This document shows, one piece after another, positions 1-8,460 of a stretch of DNA of 64,000 bases. The position numbers and the translations under genes are program-made. The notes under the pieces were generated by a model that made no database searches, was not told the DNA's origin, and saw only the letters and a program-made list of their open reading frames with translations. Within the stretch, counting starts at the first letter, position 1. Every line of letters starts with the position of its first letter. The DNA comes from Pseudomonadota bacterium (GTDB lineage: Bacteria > Bdellovibrionota_C > UBA2361 > OMIW01). The DNA lies in assembly GCA_900299205.1 (NCBI GenBank), contig OMIW01000062.1, positions 1 to 64,000 of the forward strand, written 5' to 3'.

Positions 1-219
1 CCCTCTGCCCCGCCCCAAAAAAGTGACACGCGAAACCCTTTGTCACGAGAGGGCCGCCTGCACGGGTCTGAGGAGCCTTTTGGGGCTTTGACTTGCGAAA
101 CGGTATCGCGATACGGTGAGCAAGGCGAAGGTCAAAAAACTGCCAAACCCTTGCAAGCGCGGATTGGAGAAGATGTTTGCGCTATTTCAGGTCTACAGCA
201 AAGCCCCTACCGTAATCGC

Positions 220-1026
220 ATGCAATGCCCGATCGACCGTACCCTCCACCTCCTTCCCCTCAGCCCTCGCTCAGTCATAGCCATTATTGTGACCGAAGAG
301 AGACCTCCGCGCCATCATCTCGCCCATCCTGAAGATTCATCAATTCTTCCCGCATCTTTTTCGTCAACCCGTTTTTCCTCAGTGTCCGCTCGATCAATCC
401 CGAGCACCCTCGCTCGCGACGCAGCACGTGCGGCGATGGATTACCTCTGCGCCACGACCGGCATACCGCGCACCTCTGACACCTCAATCGGGAAAGGTTC
501 TCGAGGTGAGCCGCTTTTCCCAAACCCCTTTCGCGGTTCCCTCGCCCACACCTCGCTCGCCTCCTGCGCCCTTGTCACCCTCGACAGGGAGATACTGACC
601 GTCGGTATCGATCTTGAGCAACACACTCGTCCAATCCGGTCGGGCATCTTACAAAGGATAACGACTCCGACCGAGTACCAATCCATCACCGAATGGCAGC
701 ACGACGATTCATCCTGTTCACCCGCCTGGCGTTCCGGGCTTGCCATTTTTTGTGCCAAAGAGGCCGCCGTCAAAGCGCTTTCCCCGCTCTCAGATTATCT
801 TGTTACCCTGCGGGCTGTCCCCCTCCGGTACACTCCCTCGCCTCCTGAGTGGCATATCCCTCCGAGTACGCCGATGTCGAAACTAGGCTCGTTCACCCTT
901 CTTGATCCAACCGCATACCCTGTCCCCCTCGACGGAGCTGTCTTTCTGTGGCAAAACCTCGTCATCGCAACCGCCCGCACATCAGGTAATACCCCCGATA
1001 CCGAACGCGCTCAACACGTCTCGTAA
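220..1026 (+). CDS. 4'-phosphopantetheinyl transferase, EntD-like
   Basis: Likely transfers the phosphopantetheine arm of CoA onto carrier proteins. The family signature is visible: a central Gly-Ser-x-(Ala/Ser)-His-Thr segment (RGSLAHTS), then VGIDLEQ with the metal-binding Asp and Glu, then FCAKEAAVKAL, the conserved (F/W)xxKEAxxK motif. The region before the His motif has the RDAARAAMDYL helix and the GEPLFP turn typical of EntD proteins. The reading frame stays open upstream to base 1, but residues before the Met at 220 look non-family, so I start there; no good ribosome-binding site supports this choice. Its stop overlaps the start of the next gene (TAATG), so the two are probably translated together. 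The substrate is unknown; no carrier protein or synthase lies nearby. Confidence 0.72.
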   Translation: MQCPIDRTLHLLPLSPRSVIAIIVTEERPPRHHLAHPEDSSILPASFSSTRFSSVSARSIPSTLARDAARAAMDYLCATTGIPRTSDTSIGKGSRGEPLFPNPFRGSLAHTSLASCALVTLDREILTVGIDLEQHTRPIRSGILQRITTPTEYQSITEWQHDDSSCSPAWRSGLAIFCAKEAAVKALSPLSDYLVTLRAVPLRYTPSPPEWHIPPSTPMSKLGSFTLLDPTAYPVPLDGAVFLWQNLVIATARTSGNTPDTERAQHVS

Positions 1027-1766
1027 TGCCCATCACAACCCCCATGACCGAACCACTGCCCAACCATCCCACCCACACGGAGAGACCCTCCGAGAGAGGT
1101 GATATCCCCGAGCTCTCCCTCCCCCGACGTCTCCTCGTCCATCTCGTTCACCGCCTCCTCCTTTGTGTGCATCGCACGATTCGACTCGATATTCGATGTG
1201 AACCCTCATCCACGATAACCGACACCATCCTCGATAAACAGTGCATCCTCGTGATGTGGCACGGTGAACAGCTCGCCGTCCCCTTCATCGTTTCCCACCT
1301 CCGCAGTCGCCACCCGACACCACCTGTTCCCCTTATCCCCCTCGTCAGCAAACACGCCGATGGAAGGCTTATCGCGTATCTCCTTTATCTCCTCGGCTTT
1401 CGATCAATCGGCGGCTCATCAAAAAAGGGGGGTAGCGAGGGACTCCGGCGACTCATCCGCGCGATGAAAGGAGGGGCCATCGCAGCAATTACCGTCGACG
1501 GCCCCCGCGGACCACGCCACGAAGTAAAAGAAGGTGCAATAAAACTAGCCCAGATCACGGGCGCCCCCCTCATCGGCATGGTTGCCATCCCCCACCGATG
1601 CTACCGCTTCAACAGCTGGGATCGTATGTTCTTTCCCCTTCCCTTCTCCCGGATTACCGCCCATTTTCTAACTCCCCAATTCGTCTCCCCCGACGACGAC
1701 CCGATTACGGCATGCGCCCGACTTCGTCAGGCGATGCTGCGGTATCATCAAGATGAGGATCGATGA
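1026..1766 (+). CDS. DUF374 lysophospholipid acyltransferase family protein
   Basis: Member of the DUF374 branch of the LPLAT acyltransferases (COG2121), which are often linked to lipid A or phospholipid assembly at the inner membrane. Diagnostic segments are VMWHGEQLAVPF (the His of the acyltransferase motif), LVSKHADGRLIA, a GGSSKKGG loop, and ITVDGPRGPRHEVKEGA, the strongest family signature. The 246-residue length is normal. The first ~45 residues are poorly conserved, and the second Met (1044) is an alternative start. It overlaps the phosphopantetheinyl transferase by one base, suggesting an operon in lipid or cell-surface metabolism. The precise acceptor lipid cannot be read from sequence. 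Confidence 0.85.
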   Translation: MPITTPMTEPLPNHPTHTERPSERGDIPELSLPRRLLVHLVHRLLLCVHRTIRLDIRCEPSSTITDTILDKQCILVMWHGEQLAVPFIVSHLRSRHPTPPVPLIPLVSKHADGRLIAYLLYLLGFRSIGGSSKKGGSEGLRRLIRAMKGGAIAAITVDGPRGPRHEVKEGAIKLAQITGAPLIGMVAIPHRCYRFNSWDRMFFPLPFSRITAHFLTPQFVSPDDDPITACARLRQAMLRYHQDEDR

Positions 1767-1972
1767 GATTGAGCGAACGGGACAATCGGCTGAGCGTGGC
1801 CCCTGATTGGATGACCCTGCCTTGTCCCCACCAAGTCCCCCATAGCCTTGACCGTTTGTTGAAGTGAGGAGTTTGTAGTAGCTTCACCAAAGTTCAAACA
1901 GAACTCAACCAAACCTCGCCCTTTTTCCTCACCGAAAAAAGCCACGTCAACCGGCCGCTGATACAACCTCTC

Positions 1973-2923
1973 ATGTCATCCGAGGCACACCCTTTTGACT
2001 CAAGTCACCCAGAGCAGCTCACGAGCGGGCCAATCCTCAAATGGGCAGGTGGGAAGACGCAGCTTCTCCCCACCCTCGCGAACCACTATCCACCTGAACT
2101 ATCCCGCGGGTTGGTCGATACCTATATCGAACCGTTTATCGGCGGAGGGGCTGTCTTCTTCGAAATCACCAACTCGTTTCGGTACAAACGGGCAGTCCTT
2201 CTCGATGTTAACCCCGAACTTGTCATTGTGTATAATTCGGTCAAATCGGATGTTGCCGGAGTAATTCAGGCTCTCGACGATCTCGAGCGCGAGTACCTCG
2301 CTGGAACCGGCGATAGTCGTGCCACCTTCTTTTACCAGATGAGAGACATCTTTAATGGCGGGATTGAGCAAGCGCGACGAACTGCCGGAAGAAGTGCGGT
2401 TGATCCGCAGCGAACTGCCTTAACAATATTCCTCAATCGTACCTGCTTTAATGGCCTTTTTCGGGTAAACAGTCGGGGATTATTCAACGTCCCCCATGGA
2501 CGATACGCTCACCCCTCGATTTTGATGAAAGAGCGGCTGAATGCCGCATCAATCGCGCTCCAGCGCGCCACCATCCTCCAAGGCGATTTTGAGCTCTCTG
2601 CGCGCTTTGTCTCCGGCATGACATTCATTTATTATGACCCCCCGTACCGACCCGTCAGCAAAACATCCCATTTTACCTCATACGCCCAAGAAGCTTTTGA
2701 TGATGCCGAACAGATAAGGCTCTCGCGATGGTACCGACACCTCAGCGACCAAGGTGTAAACCAGCTGCTCAGCAACTCCGATCCAACAAACCATATCGAA
2801 GATCCTTTTTTTGATGAACTCTACCGAGGTTTCTCGATCTACCGGATTCAAGCAAGGCGAATGATAAATTCCAACAGCTCTCGGAGGGGTTCATTACGGG
2901 AGATAGTGGTGAGGAATTATTGA
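1973..2923 (+). CDS. Dam-type N6-adenine DNA methyltransferase (D12 class)
   Basis: Class D12 (alpha group) adenine methyltransferase, probably GATC-specific like Dam or M.DpnIIA. The SAM-binding motif KWAGGK is at residues 23-28, followed by YIEPFIGGGAVFFE. The catalytic DPPY is at 222-225. FLNRTCFNGLFRVN in the middle and the C-terminal NSNSSRRGSLREI are typical of the Dam/DpnII branch. At 316 residues it is slightly longer than E. coli Dam because of an N-terminal tail of about 18 residues. No restriction endonuclease gene is adjacent: the next gene is a pilus-like protein. It is therefore an orphan methylase within this window, possibly for replication or repair timing. Specificity is inferred from family resemblance only. 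No clear Shine-Dalgarno precedes the ATG. Confidence 0.88.
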   Translation: MSSEAHPFDSSHPEQLTSGPILKWAGGKTQLLPTLANHYPPELSRGLVDTYIEPFIGGGAVFFEITNSFRYKRAVLLDVNPELVIVYNSVKSDVAGVIQALDDLEREYLAGTGDSRATFFYQMRDIFNGGIEQARRTAGRSAVDPQRTALTIFLNRTCFNGLFRVNSRGLFNVPHGRYAHPSILMKERLNAASIALQRATILQGDFELSARFVSGMTFIYYDPPYRPVSKTSHFTSYAQEAFDDAEQIRLSRWYRHLSDQGVNQLLSNSDPTNHIEDPFFDELYRGFSIYRIQARRMINSNSSRRGSLREIVVRNY

Positions 2924-3176
2924 CGGAGCTGACTAAAAACAGACTCCTCTACCCTATCCGTCCTCTGGATCAATTTCGCCCCGTCAATAAGCCACTAGTT
3001 TGTGACCAAAGGAGTGAATCACGGGCCCTCATCCCCGATTTATGTGGATAAACGGCTGCGCAGAATGGTATTATATCGGAGAGGAGAAGGTTAAACAGTG
3101 GCTCTGTGTGGCGTAGAATCGGCTCCGTTGGAAATCCTACCCACAGACCTCTACCGAACAACAGAAACGAGGCGTC

Positions 3177-4676
3177 ATGATGAGATCAGGGGTAAAAAGG
3201 TTATTCCGTCGCTCGGGAGGTATCGTCCTAATCGAGGCGGCGATACTCTTTCCTCTCGCCATGGGTATCGTCTTCGGGGTCGGCTACTATGCGAATCTTT
3301 ATGCAATAAAATTCAAACTTGGGGAGTCAGCCCGAGTGATAGCCCGAGCGATTCAAGACGATCCAGACATATCTCAAGGAATGGTCGGACCGGAGGCGGG
3401 AGACCTGGATCAGGTCGTGTGGGCAGCAACGAACGTCAAAGATGTTCCCGATGGATTCAATCCCGCAGCCTATCGTCAGTGTAACGGAGACCTTGGACTA
3501 GCCTCCGACGACCAAGCACGGGATCACTTCTCCCGGTTCGGTCGATATGAACCTCGTTCAGGCACTTCAGGCTCGACGTGTGGAACACGAAACACCGTCG
3601 CCTCCAATGAGGTCAGGGTCAGTATTCAAGCGTTTGCATCGAGACCAACGGATGCGGATCTGGCATCTCAGTTCCAAAGTCATCCAAGCGGGCGACAACA
3701 GGGAAATCAGTATGGCTGGAGTTACAGGAACCCTAACTCCGATCCAACTCAACCCTTTTGGATTTCTGTCGTGGCACAGAAGCCCTCATCTCCACGATCT
3801 CTTTTCGGTTTTACCTTTGGAACAAGGCCTGAAATATCCAACTATGCAGTAGTTCGGGTCATGCCAAAAGTAGAGTGTTCGCCGGCAGGTACGCTGTGCG
3901 GAGCTGGCTTCCTCGAGAACTCGAGCCATGGCGTTCTAATTAGAGCAAACGAATCGGGAGTTCGGACGTGCAAGGGGACTACTTTAATTGACAGCAGAAG
4001 TCAGGCCGCTCTTCGGCAGACACGCAATGCTTCGGGTATCGCCAATGCGTCTACTACTACTTCCGTTGTTAATTGTCCGACCGGCTATCACGGAGTATTG
4101 GTTGGATATTCAATAGAATCTGCGGCGCAATATTTTCAATATGCGTGCTCCTCAGATGGTTTAGGGTGTCCAACACCCTGTACTGAAAATCCAACCCCGA
4201 CGCTCGGACCTTGCTCTGTCACGTGCGGTGGGGGGACTCAGACTGTGACATTTACCAATTCGTGCGGGCAATCAAGGTGGGGAGGGTCACAGTCATGTAA
4301 TACCCAACCCTGCTGCATTGAAAATCCAACCCCGACGCTTGGACCTTGCTCTGCCTCGTGCGGTGGGGGGACTCAGACTGTGACATTTACCAATTCGTGC
4401 GGGCAATCAAGGCCAGGAGGGTCTCAGTCGTGCAATACCCAAGCCTGCCCGCCGCCACCGCAACCATACGAATGCCGAAAGCCCGGGGGATGGTCTAGGA
4501 GCTGCCCGATTGGGGGTTACGGAGGACAGGGGAATCAGGGAGATTGCGTCAATGTAAACAAAGATAGGGCTAGGTATTGCGGAGCAGGATCCCTAATTTC
4601 GAATGGCGTTCGGATTGGAGTAGACTGCTCAGGTGGTGGCATTACGTTCTATGAAATCGGCACTTGTTACCGTTAA
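3177..4676 (+). CDS. TadE-like pilus/surface protein with two thrombospondin type-1-like repeats
   Basis: The N terminus (residues 1-60) has a short basic stretch, then GGIVLIEAAILFPLAMGIVF, a TadE/TadG-type membrane segment with the glutamate near its start, and a helical tail. TadE proteins are minor pseudopilins of the Tad (tight adherence) pilus. Residues ~60-330 are extracytoplasmic, Ser/Gly/Asn-rich, with scattered cysteines. Two near-identical 45-residue repeats follow, each with a CS(V/A)(T/S)CGGGTQ core as in thrombospondin type-1 domains, then a further Cys-rich tail ending CYR. The Trp residues of animal TSP1 are missing. Many cysteines imply disulfides and an exported protein, possibly an adhesin. 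No other tad genes are adjacent. Start: Met at 3177 or 3180, preceded by a weak GAGG. Confidence 0.72.
   Translation: MMRSGVKRLFRRSGGIVLIEAAILFPLAMGIVFGVGYYANLYAIKFKLGESARVIARAIQDDPDISQGMVGPEAGDLDQVVWAATNVKDVPDGFNPAAYRQCNGDLGLASDDQARDHFSRFGRYEPRSGTSGSTCGTRNTVASNEVRVSIQAFASRPTDADLASQFQSHPSGRQQGNQYGWSYRNPNSDPTQPFWISVVAQKPSSPRSLFGFTFGTRPEISNYAVVRVMPKVECSPAGTLCGAGFLENSSHGVLIRANESGVRTCKGTTLIDSRSQAALRQTRNASGIANASTTTSVVNCPTGYHGVLVGYSIESAAQYFQYACSSDGLGCPTPCTENPTPTLGPCSVTCGGGTQTVTFTNSCGQSRWGGSQSCNTQPCCIENPTPTLGPCSASCGGGTQTVTFTNSCGQSRPGGSQSCNTQACPPPPQPYECRKPGGWSRSCPIGGYGGQGNQGDCVNVNKDRARYCGAGSLISNGVRIGVDCSGGGITFYEIGTCYR
4185..4454 (+). repeat. Two 135-bp in-frame direct repeats encoding TSP1-like modules
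   Basis: Units run 4185-4319 and 4320-4454 and are nearly identical in DNA and protein. Few substitutions separate them (for example W/P in the SR(W/P)GGSQ part), indicating a recent duplication. Each encodes 45 residues with six cysteines. Such repeats can expand or contract by recombination, changing the length of the exposed protein. Confidence 0.9.
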
Positions 4677-5172
4677 ACCTAACTCTTGTCGACACTGAGA
4701 GACCATCCGGTTGGGTGCGAGCGCGGTGAGGTAGGCAATTATGTGGGCCTTGAAATTTGAGTATCGCATGTCGTCGATGCTTCGACTCCTTTTTCCAGGA
4801 ACTAGGGGAGATATGCGTCTCGAAAATTTCTTCGCAACGAGAGTCTGCCGACTTCTCAGCTCCAAGTTTATTAAAATATCGATTTGAGCAAAAACATTTC
4901 GGCTCTCACCTCAATCGAGCTCCCAAGTTCTGTCCGGGACGAGCGACGAAATTGAAGCAACTCACGGGATGCCGACTAGGGCTTATCGTCGGAGAATTGA
5001 GCGGGATACAAACGGCTAGGCAGGGCCTTGAGAAAAGCCTCACGGACGTCCCCGTTTTCAGCCGTTTAAAAGCTCAGTAGCACGGATAGCTTTGGTAGGA
5101 GTCCAACCCTCCTACGCTCAGCGCGACGCGAGCTAAGGACGTAGTACCACGCTTGCCTCTACCCACCCCTTC
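4677..5172. other. Intergenic region without convincing gene
   Basis: About 500 bp between two converging genes. Short open frames on both strands lack a plausible start signal and show no recognisable protein. A small inverted repeat (6-bp stem, 7-nt loop) near 5094-5113 has no T-run after it. I see no promoter, RNA gene or mobile-element end. Confidence 0.5.
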
Positions 5173-6006
5173 CTACCCGCGCCCTCGCAACCGCACCAGC
5201 TGACGTACCATCTCCCGTAGCATCGCTCGCTGTGGCTCCCACATCATCGCTGAACGGAGTATCCCCCCTCGCTGCAACTCCCAACACCGCTGATCTGGAT
5301 TGATGCTCGATATAAGCTCGTGCAACGGCTTCATTGAGTTAAGCTCGTAAGGAAATCGTCGCTCAACCTCTCTTACTACCTCATCGAATACAACTCCCGC
5401 AGCGAGGCGATTATTGGTAAGTACGCTCGTCTGCTCGGCATCCCGAATCCGTCCCTCGAGACGTTCTATCGCTCGCTCGAGTCGCTTGATTTCGTGCACG
5501 ATCAACGTATCGACATCAAGAAGAGCAGCGAGCTCCATCGCAAGAGCTGGTGGGATTTGCGAGCCCCCTTGTTCCACTAACCGTTCAAGCCACGGGCGAT
5601 ATCCCTTAAGAAACGACAATCGAAAGAATGTCTGAGCGGGTGGCAAAGGATGCTGGGTGCTTGTCATTCGAGTGAGTAATTCAAGCAATCCAAGTCGAGT
5701 GAGGCGAAATGATTGTATTCCCCTGGCACCCTCTCTTCTTGAAAAATCTGAGTTTTTACCCCCTTTCTTTTTTGAACTATATCGTTTTGCTAATCCTTCA
5801 CTCACAAGCTGAGCAACATATCGCGATAGCTGAGTCGTCTGAACCACATCCCGATGATACTCAAAATCACTCGACCAATTCAGGAATAGCTCGAGAAAAA
5901 AAGAGAGATCACGAATCCGAAAACCTGCTTCCAGAAAACTCGCGTGCGCAGCGAGAGCCGCCGCACCAATATACAAATCAATACGACTGACTACTGATGG
6001 CTTCAT
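5173..6006 (-). CDS. Putative winged-helix DNA-binding regulator
   Basis: A 277-residue protein I do not recognise as a named family. Residues ~35-110 look like a winged helix: helices around FLELFLNWSSDF, then TTQLSRYVAQLVSEGLAKRY as the recognition region, a basic Lys-rich wing (KKKGGK), then FRLTRLGLLELLTRM. Residues ~165-195 form a charged coiled coil. It has no signal peptide or membrane segment. It is transcribed away from a pspA-membrane-protein pair. A perfect palindrome sits over its ribosome-binding region and a second copy lies 85 bp further upstream, the layout expected of an autoregulated repressor controlling its divergent neighbour. The DNA-binding role is inference from fold-like pattern and context. 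Confidence 0.55.
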   Translation of the reverse strand: MKPSVVSRIDLYIGAAALAAHASFLEAGFRIRDLSFFLELFLNWSSDFEYHRDVVQTTQLSRYVAQLVSEGLAKRYSSKKKGGKNSDFSRREGARGIQSFRLTRLGLLELLTRMTSTQHPLPPAQTFFRLSFLKGYRPWLERLVEQGGSQIPPALAMELAALLDVDTLIVHEIKRLERAIERLEGRIRDAEQTSVLTNNRLAAGVVFDEVVREVERRFPYELNSMKPLHELISSINPDQRCWELQRGGILRSAMMWEPQRAMLREMVRQLVRLRGRG

Positions 6007-6011
6007 TTATA

Positions 6012-6022
6012 TTACAGTGTAA
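6012..6022. promoter_or_regulatory. Operator candidate 1 (TTACA-N-TGTAA)
   Basis: Perfect dyad TTACAGTGTAA, extended to 13 bp by A/T at its ends (6011-6023). It lies 6-16 bp upstream of the ATG of the putative regulator and would block its ribosome-binding region or early transcription. The same half-sites recur at 6097-6107. Confidence 0.5.
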
Positions 6023-6074
6023 TCTATGATTATTACCTATTTTATGCGCTACAACCCAATTCATACTATTCTAT

Positions 6075-6088
6075 ACTTAATATTAAGT
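6075..6088. promoter_or_regulatory. 14-bp perfect palindrome between the two operator candidates
   Basis: ACTTAATATTAAGT is fully self-complementary with no spacer. It lies in an AT-rich divergent promoter region between the two TTACANTGTAA sites. It could bind a different factor or mark promoter elements of either gene; nothing decides this from sequence alone. Confidence 0.35.
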
Positions 6089-6096
6089 TGCGTACA

Positions 6097-6107
6097 TTAC
6101 ATTGTAA
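6097..6107. promoter_or_regulatory. Operator candidate 2 (TTACA-N-TGTAA)
   Basis: Perfect dyad TTACATTGTAA sharing both 5-bp half-sites with 6012-6022; centre-to-centre distance is 85 bp, close to eight helical turns. It is 121 bp upstream of the pspA-like start. Two matching dyads in one short divergent spacer suggest cooperative or looping control. Confidence 0.5.
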
Positions 6108-6227
6108 CATATTAACATTCTCCCTCCTTAAGTCTCCAGTGCTATTCTCAGAACAGTAGACAACCTCTCGCGAAACGCCCTTTCGTGGAGATGGTAACCA
6201 CTTAAAACGAAAATTAAGGAGAGATGT

Positions 6228-6902
6228 ATGAGGACCTTAAGAAGATTAACTGCCAGCATTATCGCGAGCTTTGAGGGAGTCGTTGGTCAACTTGAGAACC
6301 ACGAGGCGGTCGTTACCGCCGCTATTCGAGATGCAGAGCAAGCAGCGGGGCGGGCAAAGGCCCAATTGGGCCGGGTAAAACGAGACGGCGGTGCACTTCA
6401 AAAACGGATGACCGAACTTCGGGAGCAGACAGTCCTTTGGGAGGATCGCGCTAAGAGGAGTCGGGGCATAGATGAGGAAAAGGCTCTCGAGTGCGTCAGG
6501 CGTCGACAGAGAAGCCTGGCACAGGCACAAAAACTTGAGGAGCAACATCGAGAGCACCTTAAGCTCGAACGTCAACTTGAGTCCGACCTCCTCGCGGTTG
6601 AAGAAAAGCTCAACACCCTTCGGCAACAACGAAACATGATGCGCACCCGGGAGAGCCGAGCCGAAGCGATGAGGCTGACAAGTGCAATCGACTCCTCCGC
6701 CATCGGTCATATCGATGAGATCTTCGAGCGGTGGGAGGCGCGAGTCGCCTCGGCCGAGGAACAGAGCTCAGTAGCTGATACTTCTGAGCTCGACGAACTC
6801 GCTGAGGGATTCGCCACCGATGAAGAACGCCACCTCCTCCTCGGCTTGCTCGATACGATTGCGCCGAGGGGAACGACCTCTGCGGGTGATTCAGATCAAT
6901 AG
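6228..6902 (+). CDS. PspA/IM30 (ESCRT-III-like) family membrane-stress protein
   Basis: A 224-residue, almost wholly alpha-helical protein with long charged heptad stretches from residue ~20 to ~180. It opens with a short amphipathic helix (MRTLRRLTASIIASFEGVV), then the paired coiled-coil hairpin of PspA/IM30/Vipp1 proteins, including the ...QRNMMRTRESRAEAMR turn in the distal helices. Family members polymerise on the inner membrane and protect it during envelope stress. The start is well supported by AAGGAG upstream of the ATG at 6228. It is followed on the same strand by a multi-pass membrane protein and preceded divergently by a likely regulator, as in other phage-shock loci, although no PspB/PspC/PspF is present. 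The acidic C-terminal tail (residues ~185-224) is not conserved. Confidence 0.75.
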   Translation: MRTLRRLTASIIASFEGVVGQLENHEAVVTAAIRDAEQAAGRAKAQLGRVKRDGGALQKRMTELREQTVLWEDRAKRSRGIDEEKALECVRRRQRSLAQAQKLEEQHREHLKLERQLESDLLAVEEKLNTLRQQRNMMRTRESRAEAMRLTSAIDSSAIGHIDEIFERWEARVASAEEQSSVADTSELDELAEGFATDEERHLLLGLLDTIAPRGTTSAGDSDQ

Positions 6903-6922
6903 TCAAAATGCACTCACCTTAA

Positions 6923-6941
6923 TGGCGCCTCTGAGGCGCCA
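6923..6941 (+). repeat. Intergenic hairpin between pspA-like gene and membrane-protein gene
   Basis: Perfect 8-bp GC-rich stem (6923-6930 with 6934-6941) and a 3-nt loop. No T-run follows, so it is not a normal Rho-independent terminator. It may stabilise the upstream mRNA or reduce read-through into the membrane gene, whose ribosome-binding site starts 10 nt later. Confidence 0.55.
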
Positions 6942-6963
6942 GCCATATCACAGGAGCACCACC

Positions 6964-8361
6964 ATGCAACATCAGGAACATGAGACAACACGAGAGGTAT
7001 ACGCATTAGGAAGCTATGCGGTTCAGAGTGACACAAAGCGTGAGGCAGCAACCAGCACAACCGATGATGAACAGCGACGCATCTCCCGAATTGGAACTCT
7101 TCTCCGATATATTGGAGTTGGTATCCTAGTCGTTGGGATCGGTTGCTTCATGTTCCAACGATGGGGTATCAGTGATCACCTTGAGCGCTACTTTCTCTTT
7201 CTTGGATTTACCGCGAGTGTCTGCGGTGCAGGTCTGTGGTGTGGTCTCAAGATCGATGAAAATAAAGGCGCGCGAACCCTCTTGGGTGCCGTCGTGGCCC
7301 TTATTCCTGTTCACTGCTCGCAGCTTGGCGCGATGCTTTTCTCACAAGTCGCATCGTGCGACGACAGATTCTGCAACGGTGCTTATATTCCAGTATATCT
7401 CCGCTGGAATCCCGGCAGCTGGGGCACCACTCTCCTTACCGTCGCCGTTGGTCTTGGCGTCCTTGCTCCCATGGCATACCTCTCGTATTCGGTCCTGGCC
7501 CGTCGATACGCTCTCCCCCTCTGCGCAATCGGATTTGGTATCAGTAGTCTCCTCATGATACCGTCCCGCGATCCGATGGTGGTGGGGATTATCCTTGTTG
7601 GGGGAGCCCTCGCCACCATCCTCTCAGAGCGCCGATTTGGTTCGATTGCCGAGCTCTCGACTCGAGAAGCGGTGCTCGCCCGTGCCGTTCCATTTGGAGC
7701 CCTGTGCATGCTGGTCGGTCGCCAATGCTACATCTACGGAGCTTCATCATTCCTCCTCGGCATCCTCGCTGCAATCGGATCGGTCGGATTTCTCGGAGCA
7801 GCTGCGACCGCGGCACCACGACGATGGCTGATGAAGCCTCTCGAGGCACTATCTCTCGGATGTACTATTTTGGCGGGCGTGTACTGCGCTGACGGAATAG
7901 TCGACGCGGTCGGACTTCAGCGCACCATCGCATATCCCCTGACCATGGGCCTCCTGACCGCCTTCTCCCTATCGGCAGTCGGTCTCCGCGCTCAAGCGAT
8001 ACCCGCGACCTTTCAGTATGCTGCGGCCTCGACGATTCTTCTGACTGGTGTCGGCGAACTGCTCGAAACGTCTCTATACAACCCCGCTGCTAGTCTCGTT
8101 GCCCTTGGATTCGGAATACTCGCTTTCTGGTGGGGATCCCTTATCGAGAAACGCTCGATTCTCATGTCCGGGCTGGTGCTTACCGCTCTGGCACTCCTTG
8201 AGACGATAAAGGTATCTCTCACCTACCTCCCCGTCGGCTGGTTGACGCTCGGAATCCTTGGAGTCGTTACGATAGTTGCGGCCTCCTACTTTGAACGGAA
8301 CTTTGGTCGATTAAAGGCGCGCATGAGCGTCTGGAGAAATGAGGTGATGCAGTGGGAGTAG
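6964..8361 (+). CDS. Polytopic inner-membrane protein, function unknown
   Basis: A 465-residue protein with a hydrophilic N-terminal ~45 residues and then about a dozen hydrophobic segments (for example YIGVGILVVGIGCFMF, FLLGILAAIGSVGFLGAAA, ILAFWWGSLI). The start at 6964 is chosen over upstream in-frame starts because AGGAG lies 8 nt before this ATG and the upstream frame overlaps the pspA-like gene. The repeated TM pairs resemble DUF2157-type membrane proteins, but the match is not firm. Its position directly after pspA, separated only by a hairpin, suggests they work together in membrane homeostasis. No transporter signature or catalytic residue is visible. Confidence 0.7.
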   Translation: MQHQEHETTREVYALGSYAVQSDTKREAATSTTDDEQRRISRIGTLLRYIGVGILVVGIGCFMFQRWGISDHLERYFLFLGFTASVCGAGLWCGLKIDENKGARTLLGAVVALIPVHCSQLGAMLFSQVASCDDRFCNGAYIPVYLRWNPGSWGTTLLTVAVGLGVLAPMAYLSYSVLARRYALPLCAIGFGISSLLMIPSRDPMVVGIILVGGALATILSERRFGSIAELSTREAVLARAVPFGALCMLVGRQCYIYGASSFLLGILAAIGSVGFLGAAATAAPRRWLMKPLEALSLGCTILAGVYCADGIVDAVGLQRTIAYPLTMGLLTAFSLSAVGLRAQAIPATFQYAAASTILLTGVGELLETSLYNPAASLVALGFGILAFWWGSLIEKRSILMSGLVLTALALLETIKVSLTYLPVGWLTLGILGVVTIVAASYFERNFGRLKARMSVWRNEVMQWE

Positions 8362-8378
8362 AGGCAGAACCGTAAGGA

Positions 8379-8460
8379 GCATGCCGAGAGCTGGGGAAGA
8401 GCGAACGAGCATCGGTTATTGCCGATGCCTGTATCGCTTCACCCCCAGCTCTTCGCATGC
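8379..8460. repeat. Long imperfect inverted repeat (structured intergenic element)
   Basis: Arms pair in blocks: 8379-8384 with 8455-8460 (6 bp), 8387-8396 with 8443-8452 (10 bp), and 8409-8415 with 8422-8428 (7 bp) around a 6-nt loop, with partly matching sequence between the blocks. Weaker complementarity continues outward to about 8366 and 8475. It fills almost all of the gap between the membrane-protein gene and the helicase gene. There is no T-run, so a simple terminator is unlikely. It could be a structured RNA, a small palindromic repeat element or a leader for the helicase gene. Confidence 0.7.

Noticed and set aside
40-219. N-terminal extension of the phosphopantetheinyl transferase
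   Set aside because: Frame is open to base 1 but the residues do not look like the family; a 12-bp palindrome (103-114) lies in it, so it may be upstream non-coding sequence.
4757-5080. 107-codon + strand frame in the TadE-regulator gap
   Set aside because: No ribosome-binding site, no recognisable protein pattern and an implausible composition.
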